The position numbers and the translations under genes are program-made. DNA of 64,000 nucleotides from an uncultured Prevotella sp. (GTDB taxonomy: Bacteria; Bacteroidota; Bacteroidia; Bacteroidales; Bacteroidaceae), in assembly GCA_946415245.1 (NCBI GenBank), contig CAMKRS010000003.1:1-64000 (forward strand), written 5' to 3'. This document shows, in pieces, positions 26,846-34,188 of this stretch; the stretch's first letter is position 1; the number at the start of each line of letters is the position of its first letter. The notes under the pieces were generated by a model. The model did no database searches. It worked only from the letters and a program-made list of their open reading frames with translations, and had not been told where the DNA came from.

Positions 26846-27723
26846 TTCCTCCAGCGTTTTAGCATCGGGAAGAAGCCTTGCATCATCTGCTTGTACTCAT
26901 CCCTGGTTATGGGTTTAGGCATGTTCTTATTTACCTCGTCGATAAACTGGGCGCAATGCTCAATCATTTCGTCCATGGTGCATTCCTGCAGAAACTGTCC
27001 ATCCTTGTAGCAGTACTGGCAATAGTCGAAATTGGTGCTGCCATCCGCGTTTGTGCCGCAGTCCTCGATGCGCGTCAATGGCATGCCGCAACTTTGGCAG
27101 AACTGAGGCAGTTGGCCTTCTTGGAAGGCTTTCTCCTTTGTAGGGAAGGTGGCTTCGTAAGCCTCGAAAGCATCAGAATTCTCCTCTGCCACAAAGTAAC
27201 CCTTCGGCGGGCAGTAGGTTCCCTCACGATTGCCCCAATAGCCAGGTATCAATTCTTGAGCGAGAAAATATGACACTTCTGAATCTCGCGGTTCTGCATG
27301 ATAGTGAATCTTCATCTTACTGGCGAGGTCGAAGCCTGCGTATTTGTAGAACTCAATATTTCCCTCCATCTGCAGAAGACCTATACCCATCTCCTTGGCT
27401 TTCTCTATAGCATACTTCAGCAATTTCAGACCATAGCCCTTGCGCTTATAGTCTGGATGGATGCTGATGGGGCCGAAAGTCCACGAAGGGAACACCGTTC
27501 CATCGTCAAGCGTAATCTCTGCTTTCGAAAACATCACATGGCCGATAATCTTGTCATCCTTCTCCATCACAAAATCCAGCTCTGGGATGAAATCTGGATT
27601 CGTTCTATATTGGTTGAGCACATAATGCTCCGTGCATCCTGGACGGTAGACGTTCCAGAATGCCTCTCGCGTAAGATTCTCTACCTCACGATAATCTTTT
27701 GGGATTTCTAATCTAATATTCAT
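26842..27723 (-). CDS. GNAT acetyltransferase fused to a zinc-ribbon domain
   Basis: A 293-residue fusion. The N-terminal 200 residues are a GNAT domain of the YhbS-like type (TFGPISIHPDYKRKGYGLKLL). Residues 205-293 are a zinc ribbon (FCQSCGMPLTRIEDCG...DYCQYCYKDGQFLQECTM). The ribbon closely matches the N-terminus of the protein at 24999-25730, suggesting recent within-operon duplication. It probably acetylates a small molecule, with the ribbon as a binding or redox module. Confidence 0.9.
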   Translation of the reverse strand: MNIRLEIPKDYREVENLTREAFWNVYRPGCTEHYVLNQYRTNPDFIPELDFVMEKDDKIIGHVMFSKAEITLDDGTVFPSWTFGPISIHPDYKRKGYGLKLLKYAIEKAKEMGIGLLQMEGNIEFYKYAGFDLASKMKIHYHAEPRDSEVSYFLAQELIPGYWGNREGTYCPPKGYFVAEENSDAFEAYEATFPTKEKAFQEGQLPQFCQSCGMPLTRIEDCGTNADGSTNFDYCQYCYKDGQFLQECTMDEMIEHCAQFIDEVNKNMPKPITRDEYKQMMQGFFPMLKRWRK

Positions 27724-27742
27724 TTTTGGGGGGTTTACCTAA

Positions 27743-28768
27743 TTATAATACTTTCTTTACTCCAGGAATCAGCCTTACCAACCAAGTGAGCACAAACGAA
27801 CAGATGGTGGTAATGATGCCGATGAACATGAACTTGCCGAAGGCTCCCATCCAGATGCTGTCGGTGGCATGTTGCAGAACTATCATCAGCAACAAATGGA
27901 AGATATAGGCACCATATGACTGGGCGGCGCACCACTGCCAGAACTTGCTGTCCCAGTTTCCATACTCACGGAACAGCCAGAGCAGTCCAAAACAGATGAA
28001 GACACACAAAAGCGATTCGTAGATGCCAAACCACTCAGTAACGAAAGCGTTCCATGCTCCGCCATCACGCAGATAGATGCCTAATGCCAAAAGGTAGCCA
28101 ATCGTTAGCGATATTGTTCCTGTGGTGTTACCCATCTTCTCGAGCCAGGCGAATCTTCGTGCCAGAATGCCGATAATGAACATCATGACGTATTGCAAAT
28201 AGTGGGCGGGCTCCATTGGCAATGGAATTATACCAAAGGGCCAGATCCAATGATCCTGCGGGCTGACCTGACGGATGAAATAACTGCCAATACCCATCAC
28301 ACCGCCCAATATCAGCAGGCCGATGACAGTGGGTCTCGATGAGCACTCGCCATTGATGGGCTTGCAGAATTGGCGAACCAAAGCGTAAATCAGACAGAAC
28401 ACCAGCAGGCTCTCGATATACCACATATGCCCAATCTCCGGCTTGCCTGACAAAACAGATATCAACCCACCCATCAGCAAAAGCGGAATACCCAAGCGGA
28501 TGAGTTTCTTCTGCACAAAGACCTTTGCCCCCTGCTTATCGAAGCTCGAAGGCACAAAGTAACCTGAAATCAGAAAGAACAGCCCCATGAAGAAGGCTGC
28601 ATTGACAGAGAAGAAGTGCCATATCCAGGGCATAAACTCGGCAGGATTGCTGGGATGGTAAGCCCAATCGCCACCATCGCCGTATGCCTGACCAGCGTGG
28701 TGGAATATCACCAACACCGTCAGGCACACTTTCAGATTGTCCAGATATAAAAGCCGTTTCTTACTCAT
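27743..28768 (-). CDS. Acyltransferase family 3 (OafA-like) membrane protein
   Basis: A 341-residue polytopic protein opening with KKRLLYLDNLKVCLTVLVIFHHAGQAYG, the YLDNLR...HH signature of acyltransferase family 3. About ten helices are visible. It transfers acyl groups to a sugar or lipid. The ATG at 28768 is preferred over a TTG at 28771. It is first in the tight reverse operon; the next gene begins 19 bp later. Confidence 0.85.
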   Translation of the reverse strand: MSKKRLLYLDNLKVCLTVLVIFHHAGQAYGDGGDWAYHPSNPAEFMPWIWHFFSVNAAFFMGLFFLISGYFVPSSFDKQGAKVFVQKKLIRLGIPLLLMGGLISVLSGKPEIGHMWYIESLLVFCLIYALVRQFCKPINGECSSRPTVIGLLILGGVMGIGSYFIRQVSPQDHWIWPFGIIPLPMEPAHYLQYVMMFIIGILARRFAWLEKMGNTTGTISLTIGYLLALGIYLRDGGAWNAFVTEWFGIYESLLCVFICFGLLWLFREYGNWDSKFWQWCAAQSYGAYIFHLLLMIVLQHATDSIWMGAFGKFMFIGIITTICSFVLTWLVRLIPGVKKVL

Positions 28769-28795
28769 CAAATTTCATATTTTTCTTTTCGACCG

Positions 28796-28803
28796 CAAAG
28801 ATA
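28796..28803 (-). promoter_or_regulatory. -7 box TATCTTTG for the acyltransferase-led operon
   Basis: Minus-strand TATCTTTG, 27 bp before the ATG at 28768. It is the only good promoter I see for the run of genes down to 22935. Confidence 0.65.
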
Positions 28804-28835
28804 CGAATAGTTGCGGAATATTCCAAATTTACCGT

Positions 28836-31199
28836 TTACATTCTTGCCTTCTGCTTCTCGCCAGCACCACTTCCGCGGTACTTCGAGCGGGCCTCGTTAA
28901 ACTTCCAGTTGAGGTTGACGAGGAACGTGCGACGAGCGGGGTTGTCAGTCGACAGTTCGCGAATGCCATAGACGACGGCAGCGGTCTTGTTGGTATTCAG
29001 CACATCAGTACAGCGCACATCAAGCGTCAGCATACCCAGACGGCGGAGGTTGAAGTCGCGCTGCACGCCGAGTGTAAGGTCGAAGCGCTGGGCAGTGATG
29101 CTGAAGTTATTGTAGTCGCCCTTCGTGGCCCACTGGACATTGGCACTCAGGCGGAAGCTGTGAGGCAGCTCGATGTCGTTGTTCCAGACGAGTGTGACGT
29201 AAGGGTCGTTGAGGGTCTTGATTGAACCGTTGGCCGTCGGCGTCTTGTAGTTCTGGAAGACGGTGAACGCATACCACAGCGGGTGCCACTTGCCAATGGT
29301 GGGATTGGCGGAGAGACTCAGCGAAAGCTGGTTGTAGTCCTCCTCACTGTTGATGGGACGGGCGAGGCTGATGAGTGGATCCGTGCTGCCAGGGAAGGGC
29401 TCGGTGGACATCGTCTCGCTGTTCTTCAGGCGGCCATAATTAACAGTCAGGTTTGCCCACTGATAGGCAGCATTCAGCACGAGACTGTGCGTGTAGGTCG
29501 GCTTCAGATAGGGGTTGCCGCTCTGGTATGTATAACGGTTTACATAGATGGTCGAACTGGTCAGGTTGCCATAGTTCGGACGCTGAATGTCGCGGCGATA
29601 CGACAGGCTCAATTGCATCTTTCCGATAGGCGCCGAGAGGGTTGCGGTGGGGAACCAGTCGCCGTAGTCGCGACACACCTCATCCTCTTTTACGCCAAAG
29701 TTGAAGTAGTCGTTCGTCAGGTGCTCGTAGCGTAGACCTGCCTGAACATAGAGCTTGCCAAACTGCCGTCCATACTCGAGGAAGATGGCCGATGACTTCT
29801 CGTTGATCTCCGTATCGGTAGATTTCACGGGTACGGCATCTGTGGCTTGGAAGGTATAAGCATCCGTGCGATGGTTATAGCTGTACTCGCCACCCAGCGA
29901 GAGATTACCCATCAGCACGGGATAGCTGAAGATCAGCTTCGAAGCCCAGAAATTATTGGCGCTGTTGGTATTGCTCTCGATAGTGCGGTCAACGGGGGCG
30001 GCATCGACAACCGTCGTCTGCTCTGTTGTGCGGCCTGGCGTCTTGGTGTCGTCGAAGAGTCCGTCGACGTTCAGGTCGATACCCAGCTGTCCCACCTTAC
30101 CGTTGTAATAGGCGTTGAAGATGTGCTTCTTGACACTCTGGTCTTGCCAGATGTAACTCGCGGAGTGCTCTGTCAGGATACCGTTCTCGAACATGTCCGT
30201 CAGGTAGTCACCCTTCGTCTCACCGCTGGGCGTGCGGTCGTATTTGTAGTAGGCGCCGAAAGTGTGGTTTTCGTTCACCATATAGTTCAACTGCAACTGT
30301 GGCGACCATGCGTGCCAGGGATGTCTGATCTCCTGGGTGGAGTGACCCGTTACCTCATCTGGTCCCACGTAGTAAAGCATATCGTTGACCTGCAAGCCCT
30401 TATAATGATTATAGGTGCCCACCCAGAACGAGCCCGTCACATCGAGTCCGCCCGTGCGGTAGTTGGCGACAAAATTATTGTTCAGCGAACCGCCGTACTG
30501 ATACATATACTGCGTGCTGTTCTGGAAGCTCAGGCCTTCACCCTGCGCCTTTTTCAGGGTGATGCGAACAACGGCCTTGGTTGATGCAGCATAACGGGCA
30601 CCTGGGTTCTGCACCACGTCGACATGCTGAATCTGGTCGGAGCGCAGACGCGAGAGTTCCTTCATGTCCTGCACCCGTCGGCCGTTGATATACACCTCGG
30701 CATCGCCACGGCCCAGCACTTTCACACCGCCATCGCGCTCAGCCTCCAACGAAGGAATCTTCGACAGGGCATCTGAGACGGTTCCCGCTTTCTCCAGTAT
30801 CGTTCCAGCAACGGTGGTACGCATGGCGTCGCCCTTGACGTGAGTCTTCGGCAATTGGCCCTTTACCACAACCTCGCTAAGTAGCTGGGTATCCTCCTTC
30901 ATCTGGATGGTCAGGTTCTGACCCGCATTTATATATAATGTCTGGTAGCCCACGCTGGTCACCTTGAACAATCCTTCGTTGACATCCGTCACAATCTTGA
31001 ACACACCGTCCATGTCCGTCATCGCTCCCTGCACGAAGGCCGAATCGGGCAACGACAGCAGCACTACATTTACATAGGGCATCGGCTCGCCCTTCTCGTC
31101 AATCACTCGTCCGCCCCAGTCTTGTGTCTTGGCGAAACTTGTCAGTGTCATCATCATTAAAGCCATAAGGGCTGTTATCCTAAAAACATTCTTTTTCAT
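28836..31199 (-). CDS. Outer-membrane beta-barrel receptor, TonB-receptor-like (OMP_b-brl_3 type)
   Basis: A 787-residue protein. Signal peptide, CarboxypepD_reg-like domain (WGGRVIDEKGEPMPYVNVVLLSLPDSAFVQGAMTD), a plug with a YINGRRVQDMKEL...GARYAASTKAVVRITLKK pattern, then a long barrel. The D-S-A-F-V-x-G-x-x-T-D form is usual in the outer-membrane barrel family 3 of Bacteroidetes, which lacks a classical TonB partner set. It is a single-gene unit; the ligand is unknown. Confidence 0.85.
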   Translation of the reverse strand: MKKNVFRITALMALMMMTLTSFAKTQDWGGRVIDEKGEPMPYVNVVLLSLPDSAFVQGAMTDMDGVFKIVTDVNEGLFKVTSVGYQTLYINAGQNLTIQMKEDTQLLSEVVVKGQLPKTHVKGDAMRTTVAGTILEKAGTVSDALSKIPSLEAERDGGVKVLGRGDAEVYINGRRVQDMKELSRLRSDQIQHVDVVQNPGARYAASTKAVVRITLKKAQGEGLSFQNSTQYMYQYGGSLNNNFVANYRTGGLDVTGSFWVGTYNHYKGLQVNDMLYYVGPDEVTGHSTQEIRHPWHAWSPQLQLNYMVNENHTFGAYYKYDRTPSGETKGDYLTDMFENGILTEHSASYIWQDQSVKKHIFNAYYNGKVGQLGIDLNVDGLFDDTKTPGRTTEQTTVVDAAPVDRTIESNTNSANNFWASKLIFSYPVLMGNLSLGGEYSYNHRTDAYTFQATDAVPVKSTDTEINEKSSAIFLEYGRQFGKLYVQAGLRYEHLTNDYFNFGVKEDEVCRDYGDWFPTATLSAPIGKMQLSLSYRRDIQRPNYGNLTSSTIYVNRYTYQSGNPYLKPTYTHSLVLNAAYQWANLTVNYGRLKNSETMSTEPFPGSTDPLISLARPINSEEDYNQLSLSLSANPTIGKWHPLWYAFTVFQNYKTPTANGSIKTLNDPYVTLVWNNDIELPHSFRLSANVQWATKGDYNNFSITAQRFDLTLGVQRDFNLRRLGMLTLDVRCTDVLNTNKTAAVVYGIRELSTDNPARRTFLVNLNWKFNEARSKYRGSGAGEKQKARM

Positions 31200-31243
31200 A
31201 TCCTGTGTCTTTTTTTCTTTTTACCTTTATATAGTTGACGCTA

Positions 31244-31251
31244 CAAAATTA
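31244..31251 (-). promoter_or_regulatory. -7 box TAATTTTG for the 28836-31199 receptor
   Basis: Minus-strand TAATTTTG, 44 bp before the ATG at 31199. The leader contains a short TTTTTAC-type run. Confidence 0.6.
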
Positions 31252-31271
31252 CAGAAAGTTGCAGAACTTGG

Positions 31272-31832
31272 TTAATTCTTGATATCCACGCCGCCGAAGA
31301 AATTACTGGCAACGATGTGGATGGTGGGGGCTTTCGGATCGGCGGTATGGGCGGCATGATTGCCGATGCCACCGATAAAGCTTTGGCTTTTTACCGTCAC
31401 ATTGACCGTCATGGGCACAATGAGTTCGATACCGCCGCAGAAGGTATGGATGTCGATCTCCTCGTCCTCGGTAATCACGGCTTCGCGCAAGTCCATGCGG
31501 ATGCCGCCGCAGAAAGCGTCGAGACGGGCACCGTGGAAAGTCTCACCATGATAGACGTACTCGTCACCGCCGTAGTGAACAGAGCAGCAGATGCGCTTGC
31601 CGTCCTCGCCGATGGGCAACGGGCGCTGCAACCACTGGTCTGGGTCACGACGGTAGCTATCGATAATGAGGCTCATACCTACATATATAATGAGGCAGAT
31701 ACAGAAATACATACTCCAACGTCCTTCACTCATGGTTTCAAACCAACTCCAATGAATGAAGTCCCAAATGGTTGCCAGTTTTAACAGACCGGCTACAATA
31801 AATACTAATCCGATAATCGTTCTTAGTTTCAT
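31272..31832 (-). CDS. LiaF-like membrane protein
   Basis: A 186-residue protein with two N-terminal helices (IIGLVFIVAGLLKLATIW and MYFCICLIIYVGMSLII). A beta-helical C-terminal domain has repeated FCGGIRMDLREA, FCGGIELIVP and FIGGI motifs, as in LiaF/DUF2154-type proteins. The ATG at 31832 is preferred to a TTG three codons earlier. It is divergent from a LytTR regulator, a common pairing, so it probably takes part in envelope sensing. Confidence 0.85.
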   Translation of the reverse strand: MKLRTIIGLVFIVAGLLKLATIWDFIHWSWFETMSEGRWSMYFCICLIIYVGMSLIIDSYRRDPDQWLQRPLPIGEDGKRICCSVHYGGDEYVYHGETFHGARLDAFCGGIRMDLREAVITEDEEIDIHTFCGGIELIVPMTVNVTVKSQSFIGGIGNHAAHTADPKAPTIHIVASNFFGGVDIKN

Positions 31833-31857
31833 AACTTTCAATTTTAAAAACTCACTG

Positions 31858-31865
31858 CAAAGTTA
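31858..31865 (-). promoter_or_regulatory. -7 box TAACTTTG for the LiaF-like gene
   Basis: Minus-strand TAACTTTG, 25 bp before the ATG at 31832. Confidence 0.6.
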
Positions 31866-31910
31866 TGGCGTATTGTTAATCCCTCCAAATTTCTGGGATA
31901 AACAGCATGG

Positions 31911-31959
31911 AAATGTGACGGATGGTGTGATAAATGGCAGAAATGTGACGAATGGTTTG
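31911..31959 (+). promoter_or_regulatory. Direct repeats, probable LytTR binding sites
   Basis: AAATGTGACGGATGGTGTG (31911-31929) and AAATGTGACGAATGGTTTG (31941-31959) are spaced exactly 30 bp apart, three helical turns. They end about 20 bp before the TACCTTTG box of the LytTR gene. LytTR proteins bind direct repeats, so autoregulation is likely. Confidence 0.7.
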
Positions 31960-31979
31960 GTTTTTCGCTCGTTTCTTTG

Positions 31980-31987
31980 TACCTTTG
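31980..31987 (+). promoter_or_regulatory. -7 box TACCTTTG for the LytTR gene
   Basis: TACCTTTG lies 83 bp before the ATG at 32071. The GC-rich leader between them holds a hairpin at 32019-32041. Confidence 0.65.
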
Positions 31988-32018
31988 CGGACTGAAGCCG
32001 CGAACCTGCTCACGCTCG

Positions 32019-32041
32019 GCCAATCATGCGAGCATGTTGGC
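32019..32041 (+). other. Leader hairpin upstream of the LytTR gene
   Basis: GCCAA-CATG pairs with CATG-TTGGC around CGAG, with one bulged T. It lies in a GC-rich 5' leader unlike its surroundings. Confidence 0.5.
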
Positions 32042-32070
32042 ACTCACTTAATCGCAGCTTTGCCGAACGT

Positions 32071-32991
32071 ATGAACAAAGGTCACAAAGAAACCATCAGC
32101 ACACGTTTCATCAGCACCGCCTTCATGGTGCTGGCAATAGCTATTTTCAAGCCTTTCGGACTCGAAATGTGGCAATGGCAGGCCTCTGTTCATCTGCTGG
32201 CATTATTTGCATTGGGCCTGTTCAGTTGTTTTCTGACGGAAGTCATTCTGCGATACATGATTCGCATGCCACGCTCCTACGACCGTGGTATCAGCTATAT
32301 CATCAGCAGGAATCTCCGTTTCCAATGCATCAACACGCCGTTGGTGTCGCTACTCATCTGTCTCTATCGCCACTTTGCGATGAGCGAGCTGGTAGAGGGC
32401 AACAGACTGTCGTTGGGCAACTATCTGGAGACGCTAGTGATTATCGCATTCCTCTCCTTCGCCATCGGACTCTACTGGCGCTTCAAGTTCCGCAGCAAGT
32501 ATCTGGCGATGGAACTGGAAGAGACGCGACAGTTGAATGAGGAGTTGAAGAAGATGCAAGAAGAACGTGTTGAAGAATCAAAGGGACAGGTCCATGATTC
32601 GGATGCTATCGTGAATCACGCAACCTGTCCCCCTGATTCTTCCCTCACCCTCACTGGCACAACCAACGAATCCGTGACGCTCCAAATTTCCCACCTATTA
32701 TATATTGAGGCTGTGGGAAATTACGTCAAAGTCTGCCATTTGCGCAACGAACAAGTACGTACTGATATGCTTCGTGCCACGATGAAGCAGATGGAGGAAA
32801 CACTGCATGACTATCCGATGATTGTCCGTTGCCATCGTGCCTTTATGGTTAATCTTGGTCAGGTAGAGCAAATCATCTCCCATTCTGGCTCTACCCAACT
32901 ACTCATCAAATATTGCCATGAGTCGCTCCCCGTCTCGCGCAGCAATATGTCGCAAGTCAAGGCAGCCATAAAAGGCACTGATAGAATCTAA
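32071..32991 (+). CDS. Membrane-bound LytTR DNA-binding regulator
   Basis: A 306-residue protein without a receiver domain. Four N-terminal hydrophobic helices (residues 10-130) are followed by a coiled-coil linker (ELEETRQLNEELKKMQEERVEE). A LytTR domain follows (LLYIEAVGNYVKVCHL...VRCHRAFMVNLGQVEQI...LPVSRS). It presumably senses something at the inner membrane and binds DNA directly. The ATG at 32071 is chosen; an upstream in-frame ATG at 32026 lies in the structured leader. It is divergent from the LiaF-like gene. Confidence 0.85.
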   Translation: MNKGHKETISTRFISTAFMVLAIAIFKPFGLEMWQWQASVHLLALFALGLFSCFLTEVILRYMIRMPRSYDRGISYIISRNLRFQCINTPLVSLLICLYRHFAMSELVEGNRLSLGNYLETLVIIAFLSFAIGLYWRFKFRSKYLAMELEETRQLNEELKKMQEERVEESKGQVHDSDAIVNHATCPPDSSLTLTGTTNESVTLQISHLLYIEAVGNYVKVCHLRNEQVRTDMLRATMKQMEETLHDYPMIVRCHRAFMVNLGQVEQIISHSGSTQLLIKYCHESLPVSRSNMSQVKAAIKGTDRI

Positions 32992-33018
32992 TCGTCACTT
33001 TACGATTCAGGCGAAGGG

Positions 33019-33978
33019 CTATAGTTTTACGCTTGAAATGTCGACAAGACCGTTGACAATGGCGTAGATAGTAAGACCTGCGGGAGAGTGGATCTGCAGC
33101 TTGCGGGCGATGTTACGACGATGGGTAATGACGGTATTGACAGAGATACAGAGATGATCGGCAATCTCCTTGTTTGACATGCCCTGCACCAAAGCGATGA
33201 TCACATCCTTTTCACGATCGCTAAGAGCCTCATCGCTATTCATGCCGTTTTTGAACACCATGTCTGAGATATTCCGCGCCACATCGTTTTGTTTGGCCTG
33301 TTGTTCCAGACGACGGATGGCAGGCACAAAGATATGATCCTCGACCATCGCATGCTGACGCAGCCAAATCTCGTTTTCATAGATGTCGTGGAGGGTGGCG
33401 GTGAGTTGGTTGTTATGCAGACCATCCTGAGGCAGATACTTGATGATGAGCAATTTCAACTCACGCAGTTTCTTATCGGTAGCTCCGTGGTGCTTCGAAA
33501 AGGTGTCTACATTATAATCATTGGTAGATTGTCCATCGATGAGCGACTGTACATAAGGGAATAGCGTCTTCTGCTCGTACTTCATGTGGCGACGGATCTC
33601 ATGGGCATATTCGTCGTAGAAGCGAAGGATGAGTTTTGCAAGAGAGTCATGTTCGTTGAGTGACTCCTGCAGCTCGCGGCGGATGTAGGGTAACTGGAAG
33701 TCCAGGAAATAGGCGTGACTGGCCTCGAGATAGTGAAGCAAGGTGGGGACCGAGATTTTTTCATCGTCCTCGAACTCACCATAGTCATTAGCAGTAAAAT
33801 TCACCACTGCGAGGAAGGTATAGGTATCCACATCATTATCGTCGCACGTCTCTTTGACCGTCTTGTCACCAAAGCCGAGGCTGATGCCGAAACTGCCCAG
33901 CATCTGCAACAAGTCGTAATTATCGCGAATCAGCGAAATCATCTTGTCGTCGGCCTCATACATCTTCTGATTCTTCAT
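33019..33978 (-). CDS. Hemerythrin-like domain fused to a LuxR-type DNA-binding domain
   Basis: A 319-residue protein. Residues about 80-220 form a hemerythrin/RIC-like four-helix bundle with spaced His and Glu (LEASHAYFLDF, HEIRRHMKYEQKTLFPYV, FSKHHGATD, RQHAMVEDHIFVPA). The C-terminal 65 residues are a LuxR helix-turn-helix (LSDREKDVIIALVQGMSNKEIADHLCISVNTVITHRRNIARKL). A di-iron centre could sense O2, NO or iron. It is divergent from the porin-imelysin-haem block, which it may control. The ATG at 33978 is preferred over an upstream TTG. Confidence 0.88.
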   Translation of the reverse strand: MKNQKMYEADDKMISLIRDNYDLLQMLGSFGISLGFGDKTVKETCDDNDVDTYTFLAVVNFTANDYGEFEDDEKISVPTLLHYLEASHAYFLDFQLPYIRRELQESLNEHDSLAKLILRFYDEYAHEIRRHMKYEQKTLFPYVQSLIDGQSTNDYNVDTFSKHHGATDKKLRELKLLIIKYLPQDGLHNNQLTATLHDIYENEIWLRQHAMVEDHIFVPAIRRLEQQAKQNDVARNISDMVFKNGMNSDEALSDREKDVIIALVQGMSNKEIADHLCISVNTVITHRRNIARKLQIHSPAGLTIYAIVNGLVDISSVKL

Positions 33979-33998
33979 AACTCTCAACTCTAAACTAC
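33979..33998. repeat. Heptamer array abutting the regulator's start codon
   Basis: Minus-strand 7-mers GTTTAGA, GTTGAGA, GTT lie directly before the ATG. A mirror arrangement precedes the porin start at 34189. Confidence 0.6.
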
Positions 33999-34018
33999 CT
34001 AATAATAGTTATCGGGTG

Positions 34019-34026
34019 CAAAGGTA
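34019..34026 (-). promoter_or_regulatory. -7 box TACCTTTG for the hemerythrin-LuxR gene
   Basis: Minus-strand TACCTTTG, 40 bp before the ATG at 33978. Confidence 0.65.
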
Positions 34027-34072
34027 GTCATATTTTCCGATACTCACAATAATCACAATTAGGTATTTTTAT

Positions 34073-34104
34073 AGTGAATAGTGAACGGTGAATAGTGAAT
34101 AATA
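34073..34104. repeat. AGTGAAT heptamer array, intergenic
   Basis: Units AGTGAAT, AGTGAAC, GGTGAAT, AGTGAAT lie in the divergent promoter region between the hemerythrin regulator and the porin. Confidence 0.9.
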
Positions 34105-34149
34105 AGGATTTCATTATTTTTAGGTATTGGCAAGACGAACAAATGGCAG

Positions 34150-34157
34150 TACCTTTG
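34150..34157 (+). promoter_or_regulatory. -7 box TACCTTTG for the porin-imelysin operon
   Basis: TACCTTTG, 31 bp before the ATG at 34189. The leader ends in a GTTGAGA/GTTTAGA heptamer array touching the start codon. Confidence 0.68.
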
Positions 34158-34170
34158 CAGCCGCAAAAAA

Positions 34171-34188
34171 AGTTGAGAGTTTAGAGTT
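34171..34188. repeat. Heptamer array abutting the porin start codon
   Basis: AGTTGAG, AGTTTAG, AGTT immediately before ATG. It is the same array type as on the divergent gene. Confidence 0.6.
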
